In this document: positions 13,401-26,445 of the stretch, in pieces
How positions within the stretch are numbered: position 1 is the stretch's first letter
How the letters are laid out: each line of letters starts with the position of its first letter
Source of the DNA: Otis tarda
Lineage: Eukaryota > Chordata > Aves > Otidiformes > Otididae
Assembly (NCBI GenBank): GCA_026413225.1
Contig: CM048554.1
Coordinates: forward strand, 12,065,463 to 12,129,462
Direction: 5' to 3'
Length of the DNA stretch: 64,000 bases
Position numbers and translations under genes: made by a program
The notes under the pieces: model-generated
Told to the model about the DNA's origin: nothing
The model's database searches: none
What the model saw: the letters and a program-made list of their open reading frames with translations, nothing else

Positions 13401-16400
13401 GAAAGGAAGGACTGGTGAGAAGATACCCCCCAAACCTGAAGTGCTGAATAGACTTTTCCAATTTTTTATTTTTTAAGAGATTGGTTTCAAGCATGTTGGA
13501 CAAGTAAATTTTTGTTTGCAGTTATAGAAAAAGGCTACAGAGCAAGCCCCACTAGCTGATCAGTCTCCACCTGCATCTCTGCCTGCTAGGACCACAGTCT
13601 CACCACGTCCACTTCTTTCATTTTATATTTCTGCTTCTTTCCCCTCAAATTTAAGCTATCATAGCCAACTAAAAATATGCTTCAGCATCAAAATATTATT
13701 TAGCTTTGTGCTACTACAGTGCCTGCCAAGCAGACTGTCTCACTGCAGATTTTCCATGTCAAATACAAAGGCAGTGAATAAACTAGCACCTGTCCTCACC
13801 TAGCCCATCATGGGGCTGGCAATGAACCCTGCAGGGGCTTCCCTGGCCTTTGGGACAGGGGCACAAAGCTGACATGAACATGGATTTGCCAGCTGTGTGG
13901 AAGGGCAGGGCATCCAGCCAGCACTGCTGTTGCCTACCTTATCAGCATTAATCTGAGCTCCACCCTTTGAAGGTATTCTGATGAGGAAACCAGTGGCTTA
14001 AGTACGACTATTTCCTATCAGCCAGACGATACATTACACTCTCCACAATGATCACTAACAAGAACTGCTCAAACATAACCTGTTCCTTGAGGAAAACTAA
14101 GGCCTGAGCTCAGTGTCGTGGCATTAGCGTCTTTCTCTCCTTTTTTCCACTTTGCAAATCCCCCTCAGATGCCTACACAGTGACTCTTCCCCATAACCTA
14201 GAAACCACCTTCAAGTTTATAAGCACTGTTACAGCAAGTATGGGCTGAAATACAAGCAGAACTATTCTGTACATCATACGGCCCTCTCTTCCTAGTATAT
14301 TAAAATCCACAATGCACTTTTTCCACACTGGACCATGTCTTATTTATATATATAAAGTGGACCATAAAAGTGTGTATATATATATGCATACATGTGTTTT
14401 CACTCATCAGATAGTCCAAATAACCTCAGCGTGATGTCAGACATTACACTTTCATCCAACAAATGGGCAGTCTGAATTTCTTTACTTAATACAGACAACT
14501 TTCTTACACACAGCTGTTAGGTACAGCTGATCAGCCAGGTCCACACTGATCTAAATTCAGGGCAAGATCTGCACACAGGGAACGTTGGCCAAATGGGAGA
14601 AGCAATATACACTTTGCTGTCCCATGTTCTTGTGGATTATTTCATAATGCATGTCTTGTTGCAGACAAGTAGAAGCAGTACCACCACAGTGCTACTGACA
14701 TCAAGAACAGCGGTGGCCTTGTCCTCTTGCCACAATAAGCCAGGCTTCTGCTTTAGGCCCACATTCTGGGTTTCAAAAGTTGTGGGGTTTTTTTTTCCAG
14801 ACTAAATTGCAACCAAGACCTTGGATAAAATATTCAGAATTATTTTACCACACAACTCTACAGAAATGCCCTAAAGTATGTTTGTAAAGTACAGATGAAT
14901 GTACTTAGTGCTTATAGATGTGTTAAAACTGAACAGCTCTTGCTTCACTGGGCCTCACAGCACTGCCAAAAGTGGGAATGCTCAGTACAGCTACAACTCT
15001 AAGGTACCAGTGTTAAACTCAAAGCAAGCGTTTATGGAAAGGCCCTACCTTTGTAGTGTATCTTCACTGAAAGACCTTTTAGACTTATGTCTTCCACGTA
15101 GGTTTCAGTTGAATATCCTTGCTGGCCTGTTGAGGAAGAAAAGTTAAATTGTCAGATGAGTGACAAATGCAGTCACATGCGTTTCAGACAAGAAATGGCT
15201 GTTAACATTTGTGTGTGCAAAGAGAGGCATGAACATGGATTGTATGCCTCAAAATCAAGATACTCAGCAACAATGCTGAATGAAGTCACTGGAACCAATT
15301 CCACAACACAGCTGCTGTTCAATACTTTTCAAGACAAGCTGCTTTGTCTTAAATACAAGATTGTATTTTCAATACAAAAAAGTTTGTCTTCACCTGCGTC
15401 ATGATAGAGGGAAGACAGTTTCCAGCTAACAGTTAGTTTACCATCACAGCAGTTTTCCACTGATAAGCAGAGGAATATACACACTCTTCCTGTATTATCA
15501 AAAGTCTTTAAGGAAGGGGCCTGTCTTTAGAGCCCTCATTTGTAACTTCCCAGAGGGGGAAAAAAACAGTAGCTTTTCAAGAAGGAGAGGCTATCTGCCA
15601 TGCCTATCCCCCCATGCATGCTCCCTGCATCACCACTCTGTTCCACCAGCACCAGTGCACCTCAGACACCAGTTCACATGCAATAGCAGGACTGGTTACA
15701 ATGGGACTACAGCTCTGTTGTCACTCCCCCATGCACTAGAAAGCAGTGTAAGCATTTACAAGGTGCTGAACTAGCACGAGCAGACTTTGTCCTGGAATTA
15801 ATGCCCTGCTGACAAGAGGAAGATCTTTTTATTTTTTTAAAAACATGAATCCTCCTGCTAGTAGCCAAAATAAGACTTTATGAGCACAGACAGTTGGAGT
15901 CTCAGCACAGAAAGCAGAAGCCAATTGCTTTCTACCTAGAGGTACCACTGTGGAGTCTTTGCCCTCAAAATAAACTCATTCTACACTGTGCAGGAACTGA
16001 GGCAAGTTCCTCTCTGGGCAGCCCACCCACTTAACAGCACACACTGTCATTAGCGGGGAAACTCCAGAAAGCAAGGCACCAGAAAAGCCATTTAACAAGC
16101 ACTTTTCCTCACCAAGGAAGCATCTAATGTCATCTAGGACAGAGGTGTTTATCTCTTATCTGGAGACCAGCACAAATAGTTGAACAAAAACTAGTGTCAG
16201 GGTAGTGGTGATATTTCCTTCCAGCCAAGGAACTCAAAACAAAAACCCTATGAAAAGGAGAAGCTCTCAACATCAAAGGATGCGCACAGGCAAGGAAGAG
16301 CTGACCAGAAAATCAGCTCTGCATGATTCACAACTGCAGATGTGAGAGATAACCAACACAACTCCTTTTCCCAGGTGCAGCCACCAGCAGGGAACCCCAG

Positions 16401-19400
16401 ATCAAATCAGAAACCCTCCTTCCCCTGACCCACATGGAACTGCAAGGCAGCAGTCATAGCTACCCTGAACAACTCCCCAGCAAGGCAGGAGCTCAGCAAT
16501 TCTGGACCAGACTATGAAAGCCTTTTGTCTCTATCAGCAGTGATGATGGGTTTAAATCCAAAATGCATTCTACACATTCAGAGCTCCAGTTTAATCTTTA
16601 CAGCAACTAACTTTAACTCCAGCCTTTCCTGATGTGCCAAATTGGCACCCAAGAGTCAGCGACCTCATTGGAAATAATTTTCAGGCCAAGTTCGGCCAAT
16701 GTTGAGAACCAAATATACTAATTGTCTAACAACAGCTCAAGCATCCTAATCCTGCAGGGGGGTTAATCTGGGAGCCTTCAGTGCTGGGGATTAGCCTTTC
16801 TGTGCTGCTAGAAGGGATGGGATTTGACCAGGCACACTAGGATGGGCACACAGTGAAGAGGATCTGTGTTAGCAATCCCCTTTGGGTATTTTAAGACGGA
16901 AAATAATCTGCTTTTTATTGTTGGAGAACAGAACAGATCCACCCTTTGGCAACAGGAAAATCTCTCTAGGTTTGAGGGCGCAAGAATAGTAACAGGAATC
17001 CACTACCAACTTATTTTTCAGCCAGACTAAGGCAGCTGCCATGCTAAAATTCATTAACTGATCTCTACTAAATCTTTTCTTTGAATTCTAGATTTAAGGA
17101 CATTGTTGTAAACATGTCCATGTAAGACATTTAAGTAACTCAAAACTAACCCCTGCCCCACTCTTGAGAGAAAGAAGGAAAAGAGAGAATGCATTTCTGC
17201 CTTTAAGCTAAACTTCATAAGAAAAACAGAAAATATTTCCCCCAGATGTTCTCACTTACTGGTTAAGCACTAGTAAGTTTGCCTTCTTCAAGGGCAGCCG
17301 AAGAATCCACAGAAGTGTCTGGCAGGCAGCGTCCACTGCGTCAGACCAGGAGCAACAGCAGCAGGCAGTACTTTGTGGAGTTGGCAGGCAGAGTAGAAGG
17401 AGGAGAAACTAGAGAAACTCACCAGTGTGACCCACACCTTCAAACAGGCCAACTGTGAAGAGATGACAAAGACAGTAGAGTTAAGCAGGGATAGACAAGG
17501 ACACATTTATAAGACGAACATACCAGCTATAGAGGTTTTTTTAAGTCATTCCATCACACAGAACTACTGCTGCTCACAGGACCCCTGCCACGTCCTCTTC
17601 TGGGTCACAATCAACAGCAGCCATGCAGTACTTTGTTTTGCCAGCATCACTTCTGTACACTTGCTGATTTTAAGAATACAGACATATTAACCTCTTGGTT
17701 AACTTTTCTCTGCCCTCACCACTATCCCCCTGATAGGCAAATGCTCCACAAGCTTTTTTCTCCCCACAACTCCATGAGAAAGAGTAAGGGGCATCCAAGA
17801 AAGGCCCCTTGCACCGACAGCAGCACAGCAGATGGTGATATCTATACCCACTGAGGTCTTGTATAGCCCACGTGGCCATGCAGCACAGTCAGGAGCAGAG
17901 AGGGACAGGATAGGAAGGGAGAAAAGGCACCTGGATTGCAGTCAGAGCACAAGTTTATCTGACTTTTGGGAGAGCAGAGATCTGCCTTCATTTTATAGCT
18001 GCAGCATCCAGGTCAGCAAGAACTTCTCATGCAGAAAGCCTGCTTTGTAACTTGGGTGGCCCAATTTTCTTTATAGCATTTTTGTGGCACTTTATATGTT
18101 TGACTGCAGTAGTGTCACCTAGAAATCATTATAATATTCCTCACCAACTTGCACATGCTCAGTCTTTTGAGTTGAGGGTTGTCTGGTGGTCCAGGAGGTC
18201 ATCAAAGTGCCCCTACCTTGAATCTGCTGGTCGAGCTTTCCTTCAAGTCTCCATATATGGTCTTGAGAACAGGTCACAGTGTTCCTTGATTTTCTTTATT
18301 TTCAAAGTCCTGGCTCAGGGCCTGTTTTACACTCCATCCTCAAGGCCTAGCTTTGTTCTACCACCCCTGTTAATTACCCCAGATATACTACACTAACTTT
18401 TAACAAAGAGAAGAATAAATTTTCCTGACAATCCTAAAACTATCCGTTCCCTCTAAGGATTAATAGATTACATATGAAGTCTAGCCTATGTGACTGCAGT
18501 GACATAGGTAGCAAAAACTGCCTATTATTTCTGTCATCTTCAAAAAAATCATACTGTTCTCCATTTATATTGCTGAATCATTCTATGTCATATAACAGCA
18601 TTCAATCCATCTCCCAAACAAGCAACACGCATCTCAAGCTAAGCATCTAGAAATTTATAAAAACACAGCAAACATTTTGATTGCAGTAACTTTCCTACAA
18701 GAGGGTAGCACGAAGCTTAAACAGACAACTTCATGCCAAAGTCAGGCACTCAACTGCTGCAAATTGAATACTCCTTTAACATAGCAATTTTTCAATCTAG
18801 ATTTTTTTTAAAGGCAACTGAAATTTATATAAAATGCCATCACACAGATATATATTGCCTCCTACATGAATCATTAGCAGAACTGGAACATTTAGTTCCA
18901 TCACTGCAGGAAATTAGTGGAGCAAAACTCTTTGTAAGACCTTACAGACAGGGAAGGCAATTTTTATTAATAAAAATCCAATACATCAATTCTACCCACT
19001 CCCACTCTCCCATCAACATACTTACACATGGAGCTGTATGCATTGATTTGGCCAGGATCACCTGTGTGAAGCAAGGAGCACAGGGGATAACACCATCATG
19101 GCCTCACTGTATCTCCTGGGCTCCTCCTGACTGTTAACTACAAACTGATTTTTAGATGCGGCTTTTATACCCTTTAGCAGCGGGATACATTGATCTTGTG
19201 CCTCACTGTCTTGCCTCACCCCACAAGAGTTTCAAGTAAAATTGAGTCTTTTGTTATCCTTATCTGGGTATTTCAACAGCTCCAGTACTGCTCATCACCA
19301 CCTTACCCTCTTATCTCCAAGGCTTCTGTTTGTTTTTTGTCCTCTGGTTATCTGGTTATTTGCGCCAAACATGTGGGGTGGCTCTGCAGCAATGAGTACA

Positions 19401-22325
19401 TGACACTTTAATGCTTCATCTGCTGTTTTTCTGCATTCCTGTTTACACCAATATTAGTATTTCTGTTAAGAACCTCTGCATCAGGCAGGTCTTAACCACA
19501 TGAAATCCTGGCATAGCTAATACATGTTGAAGGCTGTTAACTTTCTGTGGACCAGGGCAGGGGACAACCTTGGCAACAAATTACACAGCTTTTGGTTGGC
19601 CATACAGATATCATGAGATTGAAGATTTCTGTATATTGTGGCAAATTTTAGACAGCAGACCCTCTAACTGGTTCTGTTGTGTATATGTTACCATACAAGC
19701 TTCATCTATTCTCTCCCCCACATCCCTAATCCTTGCTTGTACATCTGCTTGGCTGTCTCAGTTATCATTCCATGCGATTGCCCCATCCCCTTCCTCTTAG
19801 AGGAAATACCTTTTCTAAAGGCTGTTTCTGCCAGCCTCTACCCTCTCCTTTCCCACAAGGATGTGTATAAGGATTTTTACAGACCTATAACTGAAGAAAA
19901 TTATTTGGCTTATTTTCAAAGACAGAAAAGCACACCCTTTGCTCCAGGTTCATCTTCCAGTCAAATTTCCAGGTTGCCTTTCAGAACATGGAAGTGTTAA
20001 AATAATCAAACAGCTGCTTCCTTCAGAAATTTAAGACAACACATCAGTTCCCCCCAAACTTACTAAAAAACAGCAAGACCTTTCATACTGTAACTTCTCA
20101 GAAAAAAGCTAAGCCTGAGGCAAGCAAGAAACAATGGAAAACTGCAACAACAAGGGAAAACTGCAACCAAAAAGAAATTTTGGTGAAGTCAGAAGTGAAG
20201 AAACAGAACTCTAACAGGAAGCTTAAGTAATCCATAACTGCAAACAATTTGTAATTTTTGCCTCCAGTAAATGCATTTATTAATGAAGACACATATGCAC
20301 ACCCACACATCCAGATCCTCACAGTGCACGCTCTCCAGGGTCATGCAATAGACTACCCTTTCCTCATTCAAGCTGGAGCACAGCCATGGAAAGCCAGCTA
20401 GAAACAGTGCCTTTACGTCTCAAGGAAGTGAAATGCAGCTTCTCACAGAAGCTTTTATTTCCAACCTACCAAGTTTCCCAGGCCTCACCACATACCACTT
20501 GAGACCTGCCTAGTTCTGCAGGTGTAGATAAGGACCTACTCCCAGGGCATCTGGTGATTTGGGGCAACCTCTGTTTTGGACTTGAGATGCCTTAGAAGAA
20601 GCTTGTTCCTTGGAAGGACTGGTGTTCCTCCCTCAGATAACATCAGAAGGTGTCTAAAGAACAGGGTCCAGAAAAGTCAGCAGAAAGATCAGCCACCTCT
20701 TTTGAAGGCCAATATCAGCACACTGATGAGGATTAACCTCCCAGGGCATCAGAAAAAAAACCAACAAGAATTCCAGTACTGTGCACCCTGGAGAGGCAGC
20801 ATCAACCATGCAACATCAGCCTCTTGCATATGAAAATGTGCAAGACCACCAGCATATATGCACTGAAAGTCAGAATCGATGTCATCTTAGCCCAAATATC
20901 AGTGTTACTTTTTGCAACTTGATCTTCAAAGCAGTGCCTGCCCTTCCTCCTTTTCTTCCTTCCTGCTAATTACTTTTAAGTGAAACTTATTGTGTTAGCA
21001 GTTTTAATCTGGTTGCTCTGTTGAGGCTTGTCTATAGTCAAAATCCACAAAGCATTAGTCGTGCAAGCTTGCTCTCCTGCCTGGCAAGCTAGGTGAACTG
21101 CCAGCTCTCTGTATAATATGGCAACATCCTTTTCTTCTTCATTACAGCTTCCAAATATCTGAAAGTACCATCAGCACAGGGCTTTGGTAGTCTCAGTCTA
21201 AGGCACATTACTAGCATGTAACATGGACCATACATAACATCAGTGGTTGGCTGGCCAGTCAATCACCACAACAGCAGTAGAAGCTCACACTGTCACATGA
21301 ATTTATGCATATTTTGTTTTAAAGCCTATGGAAATGACAGAGTCATGTCCTACAGCTCTATATTACATCATTCTCACCAAGCATTTTTATTTTACAGACA
21401 CAGAAAGGTTATTACTGCAAACTAGATTATTTATAGGCTAGATAATCTGCCAGTCTACCACACAGCCCTACAGAGCTCCTGTGTATGAACACCAGCAGAT
21501 ATTAGACCCACTTTGAGCAACTACCTGTAAGCACCTAGGATTCACAGATAATCAGGGCTACTATCAATTACCAAAATACATGCTCTGAGCGCATATACTT
21601 TATCAGAGACCTGACCAACAACACAGGAACACCACATGTATTCCACCTTTAAAATTAGAAAATGCACAGTGAAAAAGCACGAACCCCAGCAGCAAGGTTT
21701 TTTTTTTCTGCAATGTAAGATAGTCCACACCTGACATGCAAGATAGTTTGAATCACAACAGCTCCAGTGCTTCCTTCCAGCCTATTGCATTCATCCTTTG
21801 GGGCAAGTGTAGTTCAAATCTACCTGTTACAGTAATAAAACAAAGTAATAACAACCCAACCCATCATTCATTATGACAACAGGATTGCCAGTCATGGATG
21901 GATCACATCATATCAGAGTAAACTATAAATCTCCTCTGATTTTAGTCACCATAAAGAGAGTGCTTGTCCAACTGGAGAAAGCTATTGAGCCAGAGACATG
22001 CAAGTGTTTTCCAGGAACACATCTCACTTGGCAGGAATCATCCTAAAGGAGAGCCCTGGGTGATATGGCACAGCAATGAAAGCCTTCTTTTGCTATATGT
22101 CATACAACAGAAAGTGGAAGTGTTTGAAGGAAGAGAGTTTCAGTTTTGCTGGAGAAAGAGGCATCATGATCACTTCCTAAAACTCTTAGTATTAAAAGCC
22201 ATTACACTATGGGTTCACACCATACTGAAGGAGCCCCACTTCCAAAGGCTACTCCACCTGCCAGATAGATCTTTTATAAGTCAACTTCTATAGCCAACCA
22301 ACAGAAAAGGAAATTAGTATTTAAA
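10464..22325. other. Gene-poor stretch upstream of the TspO-like coding start
   Basis: I see no coding exon with convincing splice sites or a recognisable protein in these 11.9 kb. The 5' UTR exon(s) and promoter of the minus-strand gene must lie here because its ATG exon begins with a splice acceptor, but I could not place them. A TA-rich microsatellite sits at 14341-14394. Scattered open frames of 60-140 codons look like chance. Confidence 0.5.
14341..14394. repeat. Imperfect TA/TG microsatellite
   Basis: Two short runs of alternating T and A ('tatttatatatataaag' and 'gtgtatatatatatgcatac') are separated by a brief unique spacer. It is a simple-sequence tract with no further evidence of function. 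Confidence 0.75.
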
Positions 22326-22966
22326 ATCATAGAATAGCTTGGGTTGGAAGGGACCTTCAAAGGTCATCTAGTCCAACCCCCCTGCAAGGAGCAGGGACAT
22401 CCCCAACCAGATCAGGTTGCTCAGAGCCCTGTCCAACCTGGCCTTGAATGTTTCCAGGGATGGGACATCCACCACCTCTCTGGGCAACCTGTGCCAGTGT
22501 TCCACCACCCTCAGTGTAAAAAATTTTTCCTAATATCTAATCTGAATCTACCTCCCTCTATTCCAAAGCCATTACGCCTTGTCCTATTGCAACAGGCCCT
22601 GCTAAAGAGTTTCTCCCTATCTGTCCTATAAGCTCCCTTTAGGTACTGGAAGGCCACTCTAAGGTTTACCCAAAGCCTCCTCTTCTCCAGGCTGAACAGC
22701 CCCAACTCTCTCAGCCTGTCCTCATAGGAGAGGTGCTCCAGCCCTCTGATCATCTACAAGGCCCTCCTCTGGACTCGCTCCAACTGGTTCATGTCCCTCT
22801 TATGTTGAGGGCTCCAGAGCCGGATGCGGTACTGCAGGTAGGGTCTCACAAGAGCAGAGTAGAGGGGCAGAATCACCTCCCTCGACCTGCTGGCCACACT
22901 TCTTTTGATACGTCCCAGGATGCAGTAGGCCTTCTGGGCTGCAAGCACAAACTGCTGGCTCATGTA
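22326..22966 (-). mobile_element. CR1 LINE, 5'-truncated, ORF2 C-terminal end with a premature stop
   Basis: The plus strand starts with the antisense CR1 tail 'atcatagaatagcttgggtt' and the 'catctagtccaacccccctg' block. The minus strand then encodes the C-terminal part of CR1 ORF2 (residue strings such as [32 protein letters not shown] and [10 protein letters not shown]). An in-frame TAG at 22754-22756 lies between RRAL and MIRGLEH, where the copy at 31.1 kb reads through. Only the end of the reverse transcriptase protein and the 3' UTR remain, so this is an inactive copy. Confidence 0.95.
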
Positions 22967-25900
22967 AACAAACAAACAATCCCTCAAAGTCCCAGTAGAC
23001 TCTCTACCTACATCACCCTGACCATCAGCAGAAGGCTATCCAGAAATGTCAGCAGGATCCCTGCAGATACTGGTGGCTTGCTCAGATCCTTCAGTATGCA
23101 GGCCCCTGGATGCACAGCACAAGAACACTACCACTACATTTCTGCTCTCCTCTCAGTGAAAGTCAGACTTCACCCAAAAGGTTACTGGTCTTAAAAAAAA
23201 AATTGTAAAAGACCTCAAATCACGCCAGAAGAATGGCATAGTGTGGTGGTGCAGTTTCTGCTGCACTCTTAAGTCACTCAGTGCTTGATGCATCCAACCT
23301 TGGATGAATCGGAAATGGATTGCAAAGGCAGTGTACCCAAGCAATGAGACATTCCCTTATCCTGACGACTTAGTACATCTTGACCTGTGTCAGAGCCCAA
23401 AGAGACTGATATCAGAATCTCAAAAAAAATCTAACAAACTCTGGGTCTGCGTAATAAGTGAAAAGCACCAGAATATTTCATAATCCAAGCTGGACTGAAG
23501 TGGAAAAGTAGCTGACAAGAGTCAACCACCTTAGACACTGTAAATAGCAACCCTAAGCAAGCAACCCTAACCCATTGTGCTCTCCTGGATCACAGCAGTT
23601 GGTGACCAGCATCTCCCCTGAGCTGGGACCCTTTCCAGGCATAGCCTCCTTTTGTCTAAGAGGTTTAAGGATCATCTGCTGGCAAAATTGACAAAAAGCC
23701 AGGGCAAAGTTCAACTTCTCAAGGCTCGATTATCACCTGTTGAGGCATGCCAATGCATTTGGAGTATTTACTCTAAACTTGAGAAAGAAGAGGAAACTTA
23801 AGTATAGGCTAGTCTCCTCTATATGTATTTAATTGGATCCAAATATTTCTGTGTTTTTACATATTTAGGTATATATTGATTTAGGACACCCTGTAGTAAC
23901 TTAGTGTTAATCTTATCATTCTCAAATCTGTAATTAAGTCACAATTTTAATCACAACATATTCTACTGAATCACTTTCTTCATCTTTAAATGGGTTAATG
24001 GCTAAGTGCTGCTAAACTCCACCTTTGATTTTTCTCACACCATTAATAAACCTTGAATTGCTGCTAAATCATAACTATGTGAAATATTTCATCCACAACA
24101 TATGCTCCTAGTGCTAAGCTAAAGCCTTTCAGATGGACAATCTGGGGATCTTTGTACCTTGAATAAGAACAGAGCTTGTCAATCAAAACTACTCCAACAG
24201 TAGACACAAACAGCAAGATTTCATCAATCAACACAGTTTGCATAGATGTTTCAGAGAGAATCTTATCCACAGCTCTCTCAAGAGCATCTCTGAGAACAGA
24301 AGAGAAATACAGATGTAAAAAATCAGTTGGCTTGAGTCTTCACCCAACTGAAAGCAAAAGACAGCTTGTGGGCAGAGACCTAACAGACACTGAGAAGGTG
24401 AACAGGCTCAGGAACCCCATGTAGGCAACAGGGAGACTCAACAGGCCTTGAGCAGATGGCAGCATGATAGGCTTCATCTTCTACATAGGAGAAGATAAAT
24501 CAGTTTATGATCTTGATATGGTATATGATAAATCTAGACCTGTCCCTCAGAGGAAAATACTAGACAAGATGGCCTCTGAGAGAAATGTAAGCAGGAAAAA
24601 AAGAACATGCAGACATAACAGGAGGAACTTCTGTTGAAAAACCATAGAAGAGAGTTTCCTGAGGGAGAGAAAGTGGAAGAGTAGCAATAGCATTTACCTA
24701 CATCAGAGAGCAGCACCACCCCACAAAGGGGGATAAGGAGACCCCCATCCAGGCAGAATCCTCACCCATAGACACAGTCCCACAATACCTGAGCAGAGCT
24801 GGGTACTAAAAGCAAGGTCCATCAGTAGCCCCACACACAGCAAAGGAGTGCACCAAGTCCCTGGTTCACCCAGGGGCTAAAGTCAGCAAAGAGGAGCTGA
24901 AGACAAGCTACAACATCTACCCAAAAGCCCCCTCCAGACAACAAAACCAGAAACCAACCCCACCCAGAGGATAATGCAAGGCTGAACTTAAATAGAGCTG
25001 CTGGGCAGAGGGTGTGGGTGGAGGCCCCAGCTGAGGCTGTTCAGAGCAATTAGGACCCAGGGGTGCACAGAGAGTTTGTTTGGTTTTGTTTTTTTTTTCT
25101 GAAATCCCACAGCTGCAGCAGGTCACAGCCAGGAAGCTGGAGGAAGAGCAGGATCATGTTCTCCAGGAAGAGCAATTACAGTTGGGAGGCTTCTTCCCAT
25201 TGCATGCAGCAGCACCATGCAGAGGTCGAGCATGGCCCTTGCCTGCTGTGCAAATGAGGATGACAGACAACTATGGTCCTTTGTTCTTTCTCTTCTGTCT
25301 GTCGTGACTGTCAGGAATTATAAGCGTCAGCACCATGGTTTTTGCTGTTGGTGCCAAAAGGCAGAGCGGTCAGAAACTGCATCTCCTCTTCCTTTCTGAT
25401 TCAAAATGCTGTATCCAAAAACTAAAAAGATTTTTTTTTGCCAATGCTACATAAACCTCAATGAAAAATGGACAAATCATGGACTTAAACACTCTCTGTC
25501 TTGAAAGGCTATTTAAACTGGTGCTTGATGGGTATAAAATGCCCCCTGCCCTAGAGCTGTGGTAGGGAAGACTTCAACTTTACTCCTCACCAGTGCCTGC
25601 AGACATTTTCTCTTCTCTTTTATTTTTTTTCCTTGTTTGTTTCACCTGCCTCCTTTCACAGAGCTTCTTTTGGCATCCCCTTTCCTGATCCCATCTAAAA
25701 ATCCTTCCCTTACATAACAGAGCTTTTCACAAGGCCCCAGGGCAGCTCCCCTCTCTCAGAAAAACAAGTAGGACATTCATCGAAAAGGTCTAGGAAGGTC
25801 AAGTTTGTCTCTTTGCTTCCAGGCTTGGGACTCCACCGACACCCTGCACAACTTCTCATCTTGAGAATAGTTGATAGGAAAAATGCCAGTAGGTGGTGTC

Positions 25901-26387
25901 CAAGAATAGCTTCTGGATTCAGCGATGCTGGTGAAATCTGTGGTACACCCAGCGCTCCTCTTACAGCTGTTGGCATCTGGACAGTGGAAGGGGATGCAGG
26001 GGGGCTGCGTTGGCATCTCTGCTTACAGCACCTTCAGATGACTGCTACTGCATTCCTCCGGTCTTCAGACTGTTTTTCACAAATAAGCACCTTTACTGGA
26101 CATTCCTCCTGAAGCTCCTCACTTTTGAGATTTCTGCTCTGGAGAAGGTAGCTGGGTGGCAGATCAGGCTACCACCAGAACAAGGAGCCAGGGTCTTCAC
26201 ATCTCTTTTTAAGCACTTGAGGCAAAAACCAGCACATGGGTATCTAAGTGCCACCTGAGCTGAAAGCCATGAATCTAAAGTGACACTGGAGAATCTTAAA
26301 TAGGAGATAAATATATCTACATGTACATATACGTATGTAGCATCCAAAAATGTCAATGACCACCTCAACTCAACCTAGATAAGACAG

Positions 26388-26445
26388 CAGGTTTTCAAAG
26401 GTACATTTAAACCAGGAACAGGTTTTCAAAGGTACATTTAAACCA
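26388..26445. repeat. 31-bp tandem duplication (two copies)
   Basis: The unit beginning 'caggttttcaaaggtacatt' starts at 26388 and again at 26419. The first 27 bases of both copies are identical, indicating a recent local slippage or duplication. No coding meaning is evident. Confidence 0.9.

Noticed and set aside
14341-14394. Possible CRISPR-like or regulatory repeat
   Set aside because: It is an ordinary TA/TG microsatellite; no spacer-repeat structure occurs anywhere in the window.
24064-24270. Minus-strand 68-codon frame with hydrophobic content
   Set aside because: No splice sites with matching phase, no family resemblance, and similar chance frames are common in this AT-rich region.
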